Source: Eumeta japonica
Lineage: Eukaryota > Arthropoda > Insecta > Lepidoptera > Psychidae
Length of the DNA stretch: 64,000 bases
NCBI GenBank assembly: GCA_005406025.1
Contig: BGZK01001006.1
Span: forward strand, 164,546 to 228,545
Reading direction: 5' to 3'
Shown: piece after piece, positions 1-9,948 of the stretch
Numbering within the stretch: position 1 is the stretch's first letter
Layout: every line of letters starts with the position of its first letter
Program-made: the position numbers and the translations under genes
Notes under the pieces: model-generated
The model's database searches: none
What the model was told of the DNA's origin: nothing
Seen by the model: only the letters and a program-made list of their open reading frames with translations

Positions 1-205
1 GAAAGAGTTGGCAAGGGCCAGTCTAGAAGATGTTATGGGATCAAATTAATGACGTATTAAAAAGGGCCAGATTTTGTTCATACGAAATCGACGAGATTGC
101 ACAAAGCAAGGGACGGATGTAAGGGATGCAGGAGAGATATGCAAAGATCGTTGTCTGACCCTTTCGGAGCCCCTTTGGAAAAAAGGCGTGAATGTATAAT
201 CAGTT
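1..205 (+). pseudogene. non-LTR retrotransposon (RTE-like) ORF, C-terminal fragment
   Basis: Degenerate 3' end of a reverse-transcriptase ORF. It opens with ERVGKGQSRR, the usual basic G-K/R-G-R/Q-P/S-R stretch near the end of RTE-type polyproteins. After a 1-nt slip it continues as RRDCTKQGTDVRDAGEICKD. The same fragment recurs at 23043-23262 (plus) and, inverted, at 17845-18035 and 44947-45150, so it is a dispersed family. The window begins inside it, so its 5' extent is unknown. Frameshifts rule out function. Assignment is by recalled motifs; the clade (RTE versus another non-LTR clade) is inferred. Confidence 0.62.
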
Positions 206-1230
206 GTTTATTCCGTAATCGGGTTTTGGTTTTTCAGCTCTCGTTTTTATTGCGTACCAACTAAGTTTGTTCCAAATTAGTGTATTGCAGTGAGTATAAA
301 TACAACTACATTTATAGACATATACTGGATTTTCCGATTGCATTTACACATTATTGCATGTACTGTGAGCTGCAGCATAACAACATTCACAAACATAAAT
401 AATTTCCTTTCGGGTTATATGGGCCTGAGTTTGCGGCAACTTAGTTACTACCTTTAAAATAAATATGGGACTAACTTTGAGTGTTAATTACTTTATGTTC
501 ATGGTTACTGGAGATAACCGGGTTAAAGTTAAATAACTTAGCTTAAATATTCATCACGTCGTACTTTCTTTAGAGGTGATTGCTAACCTCACAATGAATT
601 ATTTACCTATTTTAATATTTTTGTTTATATTTTAATATTATGTAGTTCATTATTAATTATAAGAACATTTAAAGGGGTCTTAATTCACATAAAAACACTA
701 ATTTACTGTTGACTGATTACTTCTTAAATGGGAATTACGAAAACTATTGCATTAGAATGATTATCATAAAAATATCATATATAATGATTATAAAATCTGT
801 GGTATATATACGTAAAGTTGTATTTACTAGTTATTTCTTTTAAAATTTATATGTGTTTGTTTGTCTGTTTAAACACGCCCTATTTCTAAAATTACTAGAT
901 GAATTTTCATGGGCTCTTAACAGGCAAGTAACTTACCGTAGCTTGGAGTAATATATAGACTTTATTTCATCAAAATTGAGTGATTGATTGAAGTATTGAT
1001 AGATTTTTAAAAATAAATGCCGCATATTTGTACAGCTGGCATATAATATACTAAAGGCATTTAATTAGTTTGTTTTTTTGCCTTTATCTCCTGTTTAGGG
1101 GAGCATACCACAATACCCTTTTATGTTTTTAATATTTCAATAGAAGACCGTACGTAACGTCTAAAACATTAACAATTTATTTATAAAATATTCATACTGT
1201 CATCTGACTGCGGAACCCTAGCGCGTTGAT
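206..1230. other. AT-rich unassigned sequence
   Basis: About 1 kb of AT-rich DNA with scattered stop codons in all frames. I recognise no gene, repeat family or structured element. Confidence 0.5.
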
Positions 1231-1613
1231 ACAACCGATACGAAAGCTCCTTTTGTGGGGTTTTTCTTAAAAAAAAAAACCCTCGCCGACACCTCAAAAC
1301 ATTCCTCGTCCCGTATAGAATATGGACCAAGGCGTTTTATCTAGTTTCGCCGGGCATTCAAAACTCGGAAACGGGTCGCGCCATTGTTAGCGCGTTTCGC
1401 CAACTGACGTATCCGACGTGCGGTTAGTTTCAATGGATTTAATATAAAAATAGGGCGGTTCTCTTTTGCCGAGGTGCGCCGCGAGAGGTGCGCACGCTAC
1501 TAGCGAACGACTCCGGGTTCGCCTATGTGATCGAGAATCAAATTCCGTTGCGGTATCAACTTTTCGCGTCTCAGGATCTGTAGAATTTTCTCTGGGTCGT
1601 GCAGTCGATATCA
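1231..1613. other. GC-richer unassigned block
   Basis: The block starts with a T5/A11 run flanked by GGGG and CCC (1257-1283) that could form a small hairpin. It then turns clearly more GC- and CpG-rich than the surrounding DNA. A 77-codon minus-strand frame lies here (1387-1620) but has no recognisable motif. It may be a CpG-retaining unique region or an old repeat. I cannot decide. Confidence 0.35.
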
Positions 1614-1800
1614 AAACCATTTTTTTTGACGTGACAACGTCTTAAATTAGGTTGCGGCTGGGAGTCACTTATGAAAAAGTGTAACGCTCGGTAACGTTAC
1701 GATGAGTCACCGAACGAGAGAGGCCCGCCGAATGCCTTGCGTCTCTCTCCCACTCAACTATGATCGGTCTGCCGCGCGCGCAGCACTAGAGAATTAGTGC
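1614..1800 (+). mobile_element. TTTTTGACGTGA-type dispersed repeat, copy 1
   Basis: Begins with a T-run followed by GACGTGACAACGTCTTAAAT. It contains a pyrimidine stretch (TCTCTCTCCCACTC) and then a GC-rich block. The inverted stretch at 8110-8307 has the same order of blocks (tttttgacgtga..gtcttA, then TCTCTCTTCCACTCCG), so the two look like diverged copies of one element. I recall similar sequence as common in lepidopteran genomes. I found no convincing terminal repeats or target duplication, so the class is unknown. Confidence 0.4.
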
Positions 1801-1908
1801 ATAGCTTGCAAATGTATTGCAAGTTATTGTATGTATATTTGTATATAAATACGTATGTATGTGTAAAGGTAAAAATAAAATTTTGTTAATATGAAATTCA
1901 GTGCGAGA
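1801..1908. other. AT-rich unassigned sequence
   Basis: Short AT-rich stretch with TGTATATAAATACG-like sequence. No feature can be assigned. Confidence 0.4.
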
Positions 1909-1968
1909 TTCTTTGTATAAATTAATGTTTTAAATATAATTCTTTGTATAAATAAATGTTTTAAATTG
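1909..1968. repeat. 31-bp tandem duplication
   Basis: Two consecutive near-identical units begin with TTCTTTGTATAAA and end with ATGTTTTAAAT (1909-1939 and 1940-1968). The second unit has a small change in the middle. This is a simple local duplication. Confidence 0.8.
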
Positions 1969-3265
1969 TTACTATTATTTCATCCTTCTTCCTACTATAC
2001 GAATGAATATTCACATTAAAATGATTTTACCATTCAAAGTCGTTGTCACGTAAAACTTTCGCCCGTATACCGACTTTACAGGCAACCAATTTTTTTTTTT
2101 GCTGCAAAAGCGGGTTATTCGTGGCGTTTATAATTTGAGACTGATGACATCTCTCAGAGAAAAATTTAAAGAAATGTATATTATAAATTTTGCGTCACAA
2201 TAGGTATGCAAAAATCTGGTATATGTCGTGAGAATTATAAAATCGTTCGAAAGATAAGCGACATCCAGACCATCAAAGTTGGACATAAGTAAGATATTGC
2301 TGCTCACAAAACCGGACACAGTAAAGTTAGCAATAATTTAAGGGGCAATGTGATGCGTTTTTATAATAAGATCCCAGTTAAAATCCGACATTTGCCATTT
2401 TTGTAATTACAATTTTTTATTAAAAATAAGTTATACTTGCAATATTTGTTTTTTTTTATAATCATTAAAATATATCGTAAGCGGGGTAATAATACCGATG
2501 GCCAGTGACAACAATACACACTTTTCCTTCGTACTCTGTATATAAATTTCAATGTTAGTACGTTTTAAAATACAATTTTTTTTTCGTTATTTGAAAATAT
2601 AAACCTTAATTTTTTTAGGTTTTCTATTTTCTTACGATTGATCAACCCAGTATTTATATCAATTTTGTACACGGGCTTATGGGCTACATAAATTCATCGC
2701 GCAAACAAAAGCTAAATCATAACCATGATTTTGCTAAAATAAAAAATAAATCTCCCTCGTATCGGCGAAATGAACAAACTTCCTGTTCCTTATTGCGACG
2801 GTCTGTATTTTCCACGCAAAAAACCTTTTCTATGTTTCACCGTTTTTTTTTTATTAAAGCCTTGCAATATCACACTTATTTCACCCGAGAGAACAATTAT
2901 TTTGTAACTGTGTAAACAAGTCTTATACACATTTACAAAATGACTTGTGCCTACTGTAATATATACAAAAAAAAAACTCGGGAAAATCTAAATGTACACA
3001 CCCTAAAGTTTCGTTGTGAAATTGAGAAAGTTTTTCCTAGATCAAAAAAATCCCTAAGAATCATAAATCTTCAAAGTATCGTAGAAAACTTTAAGATCTA
3101 TCATTCGTTGGTATTTTTTTTAAACATTCCACTTCCACCACTAGCTACAAGCCTGGCTTTTGTTCCCTTTTTTTTTCTTGTGCCTTTTCTTATGTGTCGT
3201 CATATCAATACTATTGTGTTCCATTATCATGATGTGAATAAACGATTCATATAGATCGTTATTGT
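1969..3265. other. AT-rich unassigned sequence
   Basis: Many homopolymer A and T runs (for example 2092-2101, 2448-2456, 2847-2853). Frames of 61-104 codons occur (the longest is 2940-3254 plus), but their composition is what AT-rich noncoding DNA gives and none shows a domain motif. No gene is supported. Confidence 0.5.
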
Positions 3266-3560
3266 ATACTAGCTTTTAACTGCGGCTTCGCCCGAGTGGA
3301 CGAAGAATCTGTTATGTATGTATGGAGTATGGTGTGATTTAAAACCGTCCATATATGAAGCTCTAAATACAACAGTTATATTCAACTGCGGTTCACACTG
3401 TAAGATAGTTTTGCATGAAACTAGGCTTTTAGGCCGTATATCAAGATGAAACACGATCTATTATTTCAGTTAGACCTTCAGCAATGCACTTGTGAAATCC
3501 TTTTTCAGTTTTGTGTAGTAGTTTTTACGTGACGCGCGTACAAACAAACATGCAAATGGT
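3266..3560 (-). mobile_element. CTAGT-type lepidopteran repeat, copy
   Basis: Reads ACTAGCTTTTAACTGCGGCT at the left edge, the inverse of the AGCCGCRG..AAAGCTAGT end seen at several places in this window. It ends near 3560 with GCGTACAAACAAACATGCAA, the tail typical of this superfamily. The CTAG terminus behind a GC-rich stem resembles the 3' end of nonautonomous Helitrons (Lep1-like) described from Lepidoptera. That class assignment is inference. Confidence 0.55.
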
Positions 3561-3984
3561 ACTTCTAAAAGTAATTTTTTCGGCTTGAATTGCAATCGCA
3601 GTGACCTCCCATATATTTAATCTTCATAAGTATTCCTCTAGTACGAAAATCGGTCAGTTACAATTTTACACTGCATAGTATATGTGCAGATTGCATTCAT
3701 GCGTTATATTCTACCCATTTAGGCATAAATCTATGCCTATATCATCGTAATCAAAGATTACAGATTTACAAGTGCTGCGATCTTTGTATATCTTCCTTGC
3801 TTCACTGACATTCTCCAATTTATTGAATAGTTACGAAAATGAGAACTATTGTTCTATAAGTTTTATAATGACGTATGCCAAAAATCAATATATTAAATTT
3901 ATTTAGCAATGACTCGCGTCCGCTGCTTTAACCGAGTGGATGTTCTATAAATTCCTTCACATTTGATATAGGGTGATCTCGGTT
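3561..3984. other. unassigned sequence
   Basis: AT-rich, with no open frame of note, no tandem repeat and no recognised family. Confidence 0.45.
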
Positions 3985-4215
3985 GAGTTCTTGATTACTA
4001 TCAGGCTTATACTGTTGTGCTCGATCATTGTCTCGTTCTCAATTCAAATTCGAGGCCTGCTCTCGATTTCGATGCCGGGATCTATGTCGATTTGGAGCCC
4101 GGTACCTTGTTCGACTCAGATATCGGTCATTAACTTGTTCCTGATTATTCATTATATCGATTATAAGCCCAGTGGTTTCATCGGTCTCGAATTTCGCTGT
4201 TTGTATTTGCTCCCA
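3985..4215 (-). mobile_element. body of CTAGT-type repeat (CGATTCGGTCTC-rich), partial
   Basis: A run of short degenerate phrases (TCTCGATTTCG, ATCTATGTCGATTTGG, GGTCTCGAATTTCG). Inverted, these match the GAAATCGGGACCGAGATC-like body of the elements at 28940-29352 and 43290-43748. Neither terminus is preserved. An open frame of 95 codons crosses it by chance (3973-4260). Confidence 0.42.
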
Positions 4216-5774
4216 GGCAACACTAAATTAGATATTGCATATAAATTATTTCAAAGTTAGAACGATATGACATTTAAATAGTTTGAACCTAATCCCTTTG
4301 TGCAGGAAGTTACCATGGCCACGGCACCAATATAACGTAACCGACAAGGGCGGGCCCGTCCTTCTAGTCAAGGTGGGTCACACGCGCGAGGTTCAATCAG
4401 GACTGGCCCTAATCCGAGTATAATACTGAGATAAAGATCCAGCCCAGGGGAGATCCAGTTCCTCGTGACCCTCTAGGTCCGCCATTGATAGAGGACGCCA
4501 TGTTCGTCCCTTACGGAGAAGCAGTTCCATGAAAAGTTGCACTTTAAGTCCGGCGTCCAAAACGGACATCTTGCCGTTTTTATTTAAGTATACAATTTAA
4601 AAAATACTCCCTTTAAGTGTTCGCAAAAAGCGTTACTTCTTTTTTTTAATTCGTCGTGAAATTTAATCAAAGTCCAACAGTATCATCTCGGGAGAAACAG
4701 TAATATCTTCTGGCAAGAAAACGGAAAATATAAATCGAGTTGCGTAATGAGTTTTTTTAAGCTAAACCTTTTAATATCACTCATAAAATACGCCTAAAGC
4801 GATGATTTACGCGCGTCGTTGAAGTGAGAAGCGATTCAAACGTTAATAAATCAGAAAAATGTATTTTATTTGTTTACTTTTTAGAAAGCTATGACAGATC
4901 TCGGGAAACGACACAATTTTAATTTAGGTAAATTTATCGCAAAACTTTTAGAATAGGAAAAATATTCCTCGAAATTCGTTTGACATTCGTTTGATAATTT
5001 GTCTATAGCATGTTGTATAACACACTACAGAAGTTTGAAGTCAATGCTTCGTAGTGCGTTCTCTGTCTTATTGGCGACTCGAACAGTGAATTATTTTTAT
5101 ATTTGTTGCAATTATTTTAAATATAACTAATTGTCCTACGGTTTCAAATAAATAAATTGAATTTAAAGAAATAAACGTGTACATTGTACAACACTATTAT
5201 TGTGGTGTCATTGCATATTGCGTTGAATCCATTAAAAAATTTGGGCAGCAGTTGAGCTTGCAGGCCAGCTCCAAGACTTCTCCCATTATTTTGAGCAATA
5301 ACATTTTTTTAAGTCAGAAAACCCAAAAAAAAATATTATTCACGTTTTCGAACTCAAAATTATATAGAGTTGGCTTTCAAAATGATTAGAGGTACAAAAA
5401 CATTATCTTTTTGTTGTTTTTTCAAAGATTTAATCAAATATATCTCTCGCCATAAAGTGACCGATTTGAATGTGACTTAAGGCATTGGATGCAGTTTTTC
5501 GAGATCAAATGTTTGTTCTATCAGACTACAATAAAGCCCCTACTGAGGTATACTCGCCCACTAAATCGTTACTTTAGACCCAGAAGCCATTTAAACAGCA
5601 TTTATATTTTAAAAACACGTTCTCTCAGTGAATTTAATAGTTATTGTGTAGAGCCACATTATCATGGTAGAGTTGATGTGGCTAGCTCAGCTACGGCAGG
5701 AAAATTAATCAGCTCGAATGGCGAGATATCGCACTGTCAGAGAATGTAGATGCGAAGTAACAACTTCCGCTGTT
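4216..5774. other. unassigned sequence
   Basis: A GC-richer patch at 4310-4560 is followed by AT-rich DNA with A and T runs. Frames of 70-86 codons (5177-5389, 5489-5749) carry no recognisable motif. No gene or element is supported. Confidence 0.45.
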
Positions 5775-5990
5775 GTGTTTCGTCCGGTGAGTCAGAGATC
5801 CGGTGGACAATTCTCCCCTCGTTCATAACACGCCTCTTTTCTCCCTCTGTCAACCCAATTCCCATCATCAACCCTCTCCTTTCTCTATCATATATTCTAT
5901 TCTTACATAAGAGGCCGTGGTGCTGTTCTGAGATTACGTGTGTTCTTGGGCGGCGGTGATTATCTGCGTCTTGGTGGCTGGTATGCTCAT
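5775..5990 (-). mobile_element. CACCGCCGCCCATG-core repeat, copy 1 (inverted)
   Basis: Contains TTGGGCGGCGGTGATTATCT near 5948, the inverse of the AGATGATCACCGCCGCCCA core at 14540. It is preceded on the plus strand by a pyrimidine-rich stretch (CCCATCATCAACCCTCTCC), matching the purine-rich tail of the copies at 60645 and 61965. I count eight copies in the window. I recall the family as an abundant short lepidopteran repeat of uncertain class. It carries no coding sequence. Confidence 0.6.
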
Positions 5991-6495
5991 TAGCCTTTCG
6001 ATCTACTATAGAAAAAATATTTTCAGAGATGTTTTTTTCAAATGTGTTTTGAACAACGACGTCTTTTGATAAACCAAATTGATTTGAATGACGCTTTTTA
6101 AGGATTAACGTAAATTTTATATTAAAAAGCGATATTTGAATTAAATAAATTTAAATTAAATTAAAAAAAACTCTTTTTGGGAAGTTTTTCTTTCACAATA
6201 TCCCTCGCGGAAACGAAGTAATTATAATATAAGGTAACAGTTCAATTAAGTCAATAGCAGTTGACAGTAAAATCAATATACCCGTATTTAAAGCGAGTGG
6301 ACTATTCATCCCTTGACATCGCAACGTAATGATATTGATATATCTCATCTGTTATAATATAAAAGTCTGGTAATATAAGATCTTTATCGTAGCGCACACA
6401 ACAATTGTTTAACTATCTCTCTACTGCGGTAATTAAATCGGGTAAAACATCACACAAGAAACCCAACAAATACAAAATTTTCTCTTCTTTGAAGG
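5991..6495. other. AT-rich unassigned sequence
   Basis: Low-complexity AT sequence including AAATTTAAATTAAATTAAA near 6145. No element is recognised. Confidence 0.5.
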
Positions 6496-6551
6496 ATCTA
6501 GATATTAAATAATTTCTATACGTGAATATAGAAATTATTTAATGTCTAGAT
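6496..6551. repeat. 25-bp-arm hairpin
   Basis: Arms 6496-6520 and 6527-6551 are inverse copies with one mismatch (left arm starts ATCTAGATATTAAATAATTT), separated by a 6-nt loop. There is no visible target duplication. It could be a foldback insertion or a chance AT-rich palindrome, but 24 of 25 pairing makes chance unlikely. Confidence 0.75.
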
Positions 6552-7583
6552 TTTCAGCACTAATTAAAAAAAAAAAAACGGCACGAGTCAGCTCCGACGC
6601 GTGACTGAAATTTATTCCGCCGGACTCAATTAGAGAATAAATTTGTCTTTTGTCATTTTTCTAGTTCTTTTTGGTTTAAATTATTTTTTAAATACGTCTT
6701 ATAGAAAGTATGACTGTTCAAAAAGTTGTAGAGAGCGTTTTTACTGCTGCTAGTTTGCCTAGGGTTAGACCATGGCGTCAACTGTTAGTAGTACCGGATA
6801 CTTGGTCGGTTTAAACGGAAGACTTGTAAAAACATAACTGATAAAGGCGCTTGAAAATTATACCTACATTTCCGAGGACGGTAAATTAAACGGTTGGCAA
6901 CAATGTCAATAACGTTTAAGACCCTGTACATCGAAAGTTTAAATTGTCTGCGTCGAAAATGGGACGTCCATAAATCAGCAATAGAAGAAAAATATACGTG
7001 TTCTGTACAAAGCACGTGAAAATATAGCGCGGAGGGACAATATAACGAACGAATTCACTTTTTATTTACACTCGACTTCGCTACCCGTCTAATTCATGGG
7101 TTGTTCGTGATAATCGATTCATAGGGCGTGGTTTCCAAAAACGAAAAAGTAGAAAACCCTAACAAAATACCAAACAAACAAGCGTACGTTCTAATCTCAT
7201 AGAGCAGAAAATATTGCAGCCCTCCGAATGCTCTGGGGGAATAGATAAAAATTCCCGAGGTACGCTAAAGTGTTATGGACGCGTCGCCGGCGGAAAGGTA
7301 GAAAACGACCCCAATATTCTACCGCCATAAATCCTAAAATTACCGTCCTGCCGAGGAAATCTACTAATTTCCTGGTCTTCAGATGGCGATCTATGGATTT
7401 AGCGACAGGGCATGTCGGGGAAGGTTACGGCGACATTTAGCGTTTTTGACGATGTAAAAAAAAAAGAATGTGTTTTTAAATAGGCTAATTAAATTTGATT
7501 TAATGGCAAACAAACTTTTATACACCTATTTATACACTTAGGTATTAAAAAGAATTATAATTTTCAATTTAAATTTTAATTTA
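6552..7583. other. unassigned sequence with a GC-richer centre
   Basis: 7200-7445 is noticeably GC-richer than the flanks (GACGCGTCGCCGGCGGAAAG near 7279) without any open frame or known repeat. The remainder is AT-rich. The 76-codon minus-strand frame at 6785-7015 has no motif. A conserved noncoding element is possible but cannot be shown from one sequence. Confidence 0.35.
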
Positions 7584-7700
7584 AAGGAGCTTTCGCCCGT
7601 GCGGACAAAGAATGATTTTTTCATTTATGTCTGGCCATTTCAATCCCAATCCCTATTCAGTTCTCGATTTTAATTAGGCACGATGCGTTAGCGTGTGATT
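7584..7700 (-). mobile_element. CTAGT-type repeat, truncated end
   Basis: GAGCTTTCGCCCGTGCGGAC followed by AAAGAATGATTTTTTCA matches the inverted terminus of the family (compare 37915-37960). It fades within about 110 bp. The terminal CTAG itself reads GAGC here. Confidence 0.4.
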
Positions 7701-7899
7701 AAATGCATTTTACGACAAATAACTGGTTTAGAAGCATAACTGGTTCATTGAATATGTCATACAATATATTTACAAAATATCTACTGATATTAAAATTTGA
7801 GCATTGAATAACTTATATAAATATATATTTTTAATTTTTTTCTTGAACTAATTTATTGAATGGGATAGACCTTAGTAGTTTTTTTTAATTCCTAACTAG

Positions 7900-7942
7900 G
7901 TTTCTGCCGCGGCTTCGTCCTCGTAGACATAAAAAATTGGTT
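7900..7942 (-). mobile_element. CTAGT-type repeat, 40-bp end fragment
   Basis: TTTCTGCCGCGGCTTCGTCC then TCGTAGACATAAAA matches the GC-rich terminal stem and the GTAGACATAGAA block found at 22085 and 28360. Only this end survives. Confidence 0.45.
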
Positions 7943-8109
7943 GTTTGTAAAGTCGGTTTACGAGCGATAATTTTACGTGATCACGTCATAAGAAAACATT
8001 GATAAAAATTGCATACTTTCACGAATTGAATTATTATCACTTGCCGCAATGTTGTCGTAATGAATAATGAAAACCACATTAACTTTTCACTTCACTTTAT
8101 AAACAGTTG

Positions 8110-8307
8110 ACAAAACAGTTCACGTGTAGGTCGTGTGCGGCCGCTGTCTCTCTTCTACTCGGACATCGGCCGACGGAGTGGAAGAGAGATCGCTCGTTCG
8201 GCGCTCTCGCTCGCGCGCTCGGCTCAGGCGGAACGCGACAATGAGTCATGCTTTTTCGTGCGTGCAGCCAGCGTTCATCGATTTATAAGACACTATCACG
8301 TCAAAAA
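8110..8307 (-). mobile_element. TTTTTGACGTGA-type dispersed repeat, copy 2
   Basis: Read on the minus strand it begins TTTTTGACGTGATAGTGTCT at 8307. It continues through a GC-rich block and the pyrimidine-rich TCTCTCTTCCACTCCG, in the same order as 1614-1800. A 67-codon frame across it (8135-8338) is incidental. The GC-rich, GAGAG-bearing middle might also be read as an Inr/GAGA-rich promoter, but the match to copy 1 favours a repeat. Confidence 0.4.
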
Positions 8308-8766
8308 CCGGCTAAGCACGTGTCCTAAGCGCATCTAAATTGTAGCTGGGTATGTAGAAAGTGACTAAGGAAGTACTAGGGTAACAAACTTGAAGTAGCT
8401 ACCTAGATGCTGGAGTGGCTAGACAGACATTAGCATTGTCAGCTACTAGTAACCTATTAATATTATGAATACGAAAGTTTGTGATGATATAGGTATGTTT
8501 GTCAGTCTTTCATACATAAACTATTGAACTGATGTTGATAAAACTTTACAGTAATACAGCTTATATATGAGAATAATATGTATTATGTGATTTATGAAGA
8601 TACTAGTTTTTACTCGCAGCTTCTTTTGTGGGAGCGTGGACGAATTCTCTACTCATGCCCATTGGTTATTCGTAACAACAATGCTCGAGGAAGGGTCTCA
8701 AGTTCAACATCGGTCCGGAATCGGTATCCTTCGGAAGAGGTCCTTTCGCAAAAAAGAAATGTTTAC

Positions 8767-8832
8767 CGGCAGTAGGTTTATTTTCGGTATAAGAGTACTT
8801 ATACTTTTACACCGATAATAAACCTACTGCCG
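8767..8832. repeat. hairpin 1 of an abutting pair
   Basis: Arms 8767-8788 and 8811-8832 pair 21 of 22 (CGGCAGTAGGTTTATT..CGGT). The 22-nt loop itself contains the smaller palindrome ATAAGAGTACTTAT. The right arm ends exactly where the next hairpin begins. Confidence 0.88.
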
Positions 8833-8864
8833 ATATCCTAGAGGAACCTATTCCTCTAGGATAT
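8833..8864. repeat. hairpin 2 of an abutting pair
   Basis: Perfect 14-bp arms (ATATCCTAGAGGAA at 8833-8846, its inverse at 8851-8864) around a CCTA loop. It directly follows hairpin 1 with no spacer. Confidence 0.9.
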
Positions 8865-8978
8865 TTTTATAGGAATCGAGTCGAAGGCAGAATCGGGACG
8901 TAGATCGAGACCTGTGTCGGAATCGAGAGTTGGACCGAGATCCGGATCACGGTTGACAGAGTGATCTGTCGATATGAG

Positions 8979-9589
8979 AGCTGAAAGAATTGATCCCACG
9001 TGGGCGCGGGCGGAGCAGCGGGCGAAAACTAGCAATAAAATGAAAAGATTTATTTCGTTTTGCCTCACAGTGTGCGAGCCCCGAGCCGATTGGCTCACGG
9101 TCGGCCAAGCGCGAAGCTTTCCTATGAAACAGCCCACCGGACGTGAAGGTGAACCTACACCCTTTTGTGTGCCTAAATTAGTGATTTATTTTAGGACCTA
9201 CCCCCGACTTACGTTTTTCGTTTCCATTTATTTTTTTTATTTTTGTCATTAATTAAGTTTTCTGTTACAATTTTTAACGTATCGCAATCCGTTTACCAAT
9301 CGGGGCCGTTTCAGTGGACGCTCGTCTCGCAACTGGAGAGTTGGGAATCGATTATTCACGACATTGATCCCGATTCGGGGTAGCCAGGGGTTCGTATTTG
9401 CGCCTATGCACGTTTCGAAGAATTTTGGAGCCAACGCTACAAAGTCCGGTGCGAGTCCATGGCCGTGTTCAGGTTTCGCCAGGCATAGGTGTGACTTTTG
9501 ACCTACTGTTGAAGTGTCTGTTTCCTAACGATGTTTCCTCAGCTTTTAGCGAGTGTTATTGAAATGAATAAACAACTCAAGTTAAGCCA
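8979..9589. other. unassigned sequence
   Basis: Mixed composition; GC-rich at 8995-9110 and 9300-9480. Overlapping frames of 61-93 codons occur on both strands (8856-9137 minus, 8974-9252 plus), which is typical of GC-richer noncoding DNA, and none has a motif. No gene is supported. Confidence 0.4.
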
Positions 9590-9670
9590 CAAAAATCATT
9601 GATGCAACAAAATTGGAACCCATGACCTTCGAGCTGATAGTCTACCGTCTATTTAACCATCATTGTTTCA
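9590..9670 (-). mobile_element. possible tRNA-derived SINE head (inverted)
   Basis: On the minus strand, GGTAGACTATCAGCTCGAAG is followed by ATGGGTTCCAATTTT. This resembles a SINE head with a B-box-like GGTTCCAAT about 30 nt after an A-box-like stretch. The rest of the element is not recognised. Weak call. Confidence 0.28.
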
Positions 9671-9922
9671 TAAATAATTTAGAAGCTATGAACTTGTATA
9701 CTCAAAAAACTTGTTTTTTGAGTACCACAATCCATTTCGCAGTTAACCATAACTTAAGTGATGGGCACGCCCATTTACAAGACTTAAAATTTTCGAACCT
9801 TATATTTTATGTTATGAGCGAAGCCTCAATAAAATATTAAATTAAAATAAAAATAATTTTTCAAAGCTTCTATTTAATGTTACAATAATCAGGTAATAAA
9901 TATCAGTAAAACGAATTTTCAG
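9671..9922. other. AT-rich unassigned sequence
   Basis: The 75-codon frame 9613-9840 plus spans it, without motif. No feature. Confidence 0.4.
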
Positions 9923-9948
9923 TCGCATCATCTAGATAGATGATGCGA
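9923..9948. repeat. 12-bp-arm perfect palindrome
   Basis: TCGCATCATCTA and its inverse are separated by GA. Compact and perfect. No flanking duplication is seen. Confidence 0.85.

Larger units (their letters stand above)
8459..8978 (+). mobile_element. CTAGT-superfamily element carrying two abutting hairpins
   Basis: Starts TATTATGAATACGAAAGTTT, like 37766 (ATTATAAACGCGAAAGTTTG). The next 300 bp follow the same order as that copy: GAGAATAATATGTA.., then an internal inverted GCTTC block, then ACGAATTCTCTAC. After the hairpins at 8767-8864 it continues with CGGAATCGAGAG and GACCGAGATCCGGATCAC, the family's degenerate GATCGG-rich body. The hairpins look like later insertions or expansions within it. 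Confidence 0.5.
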
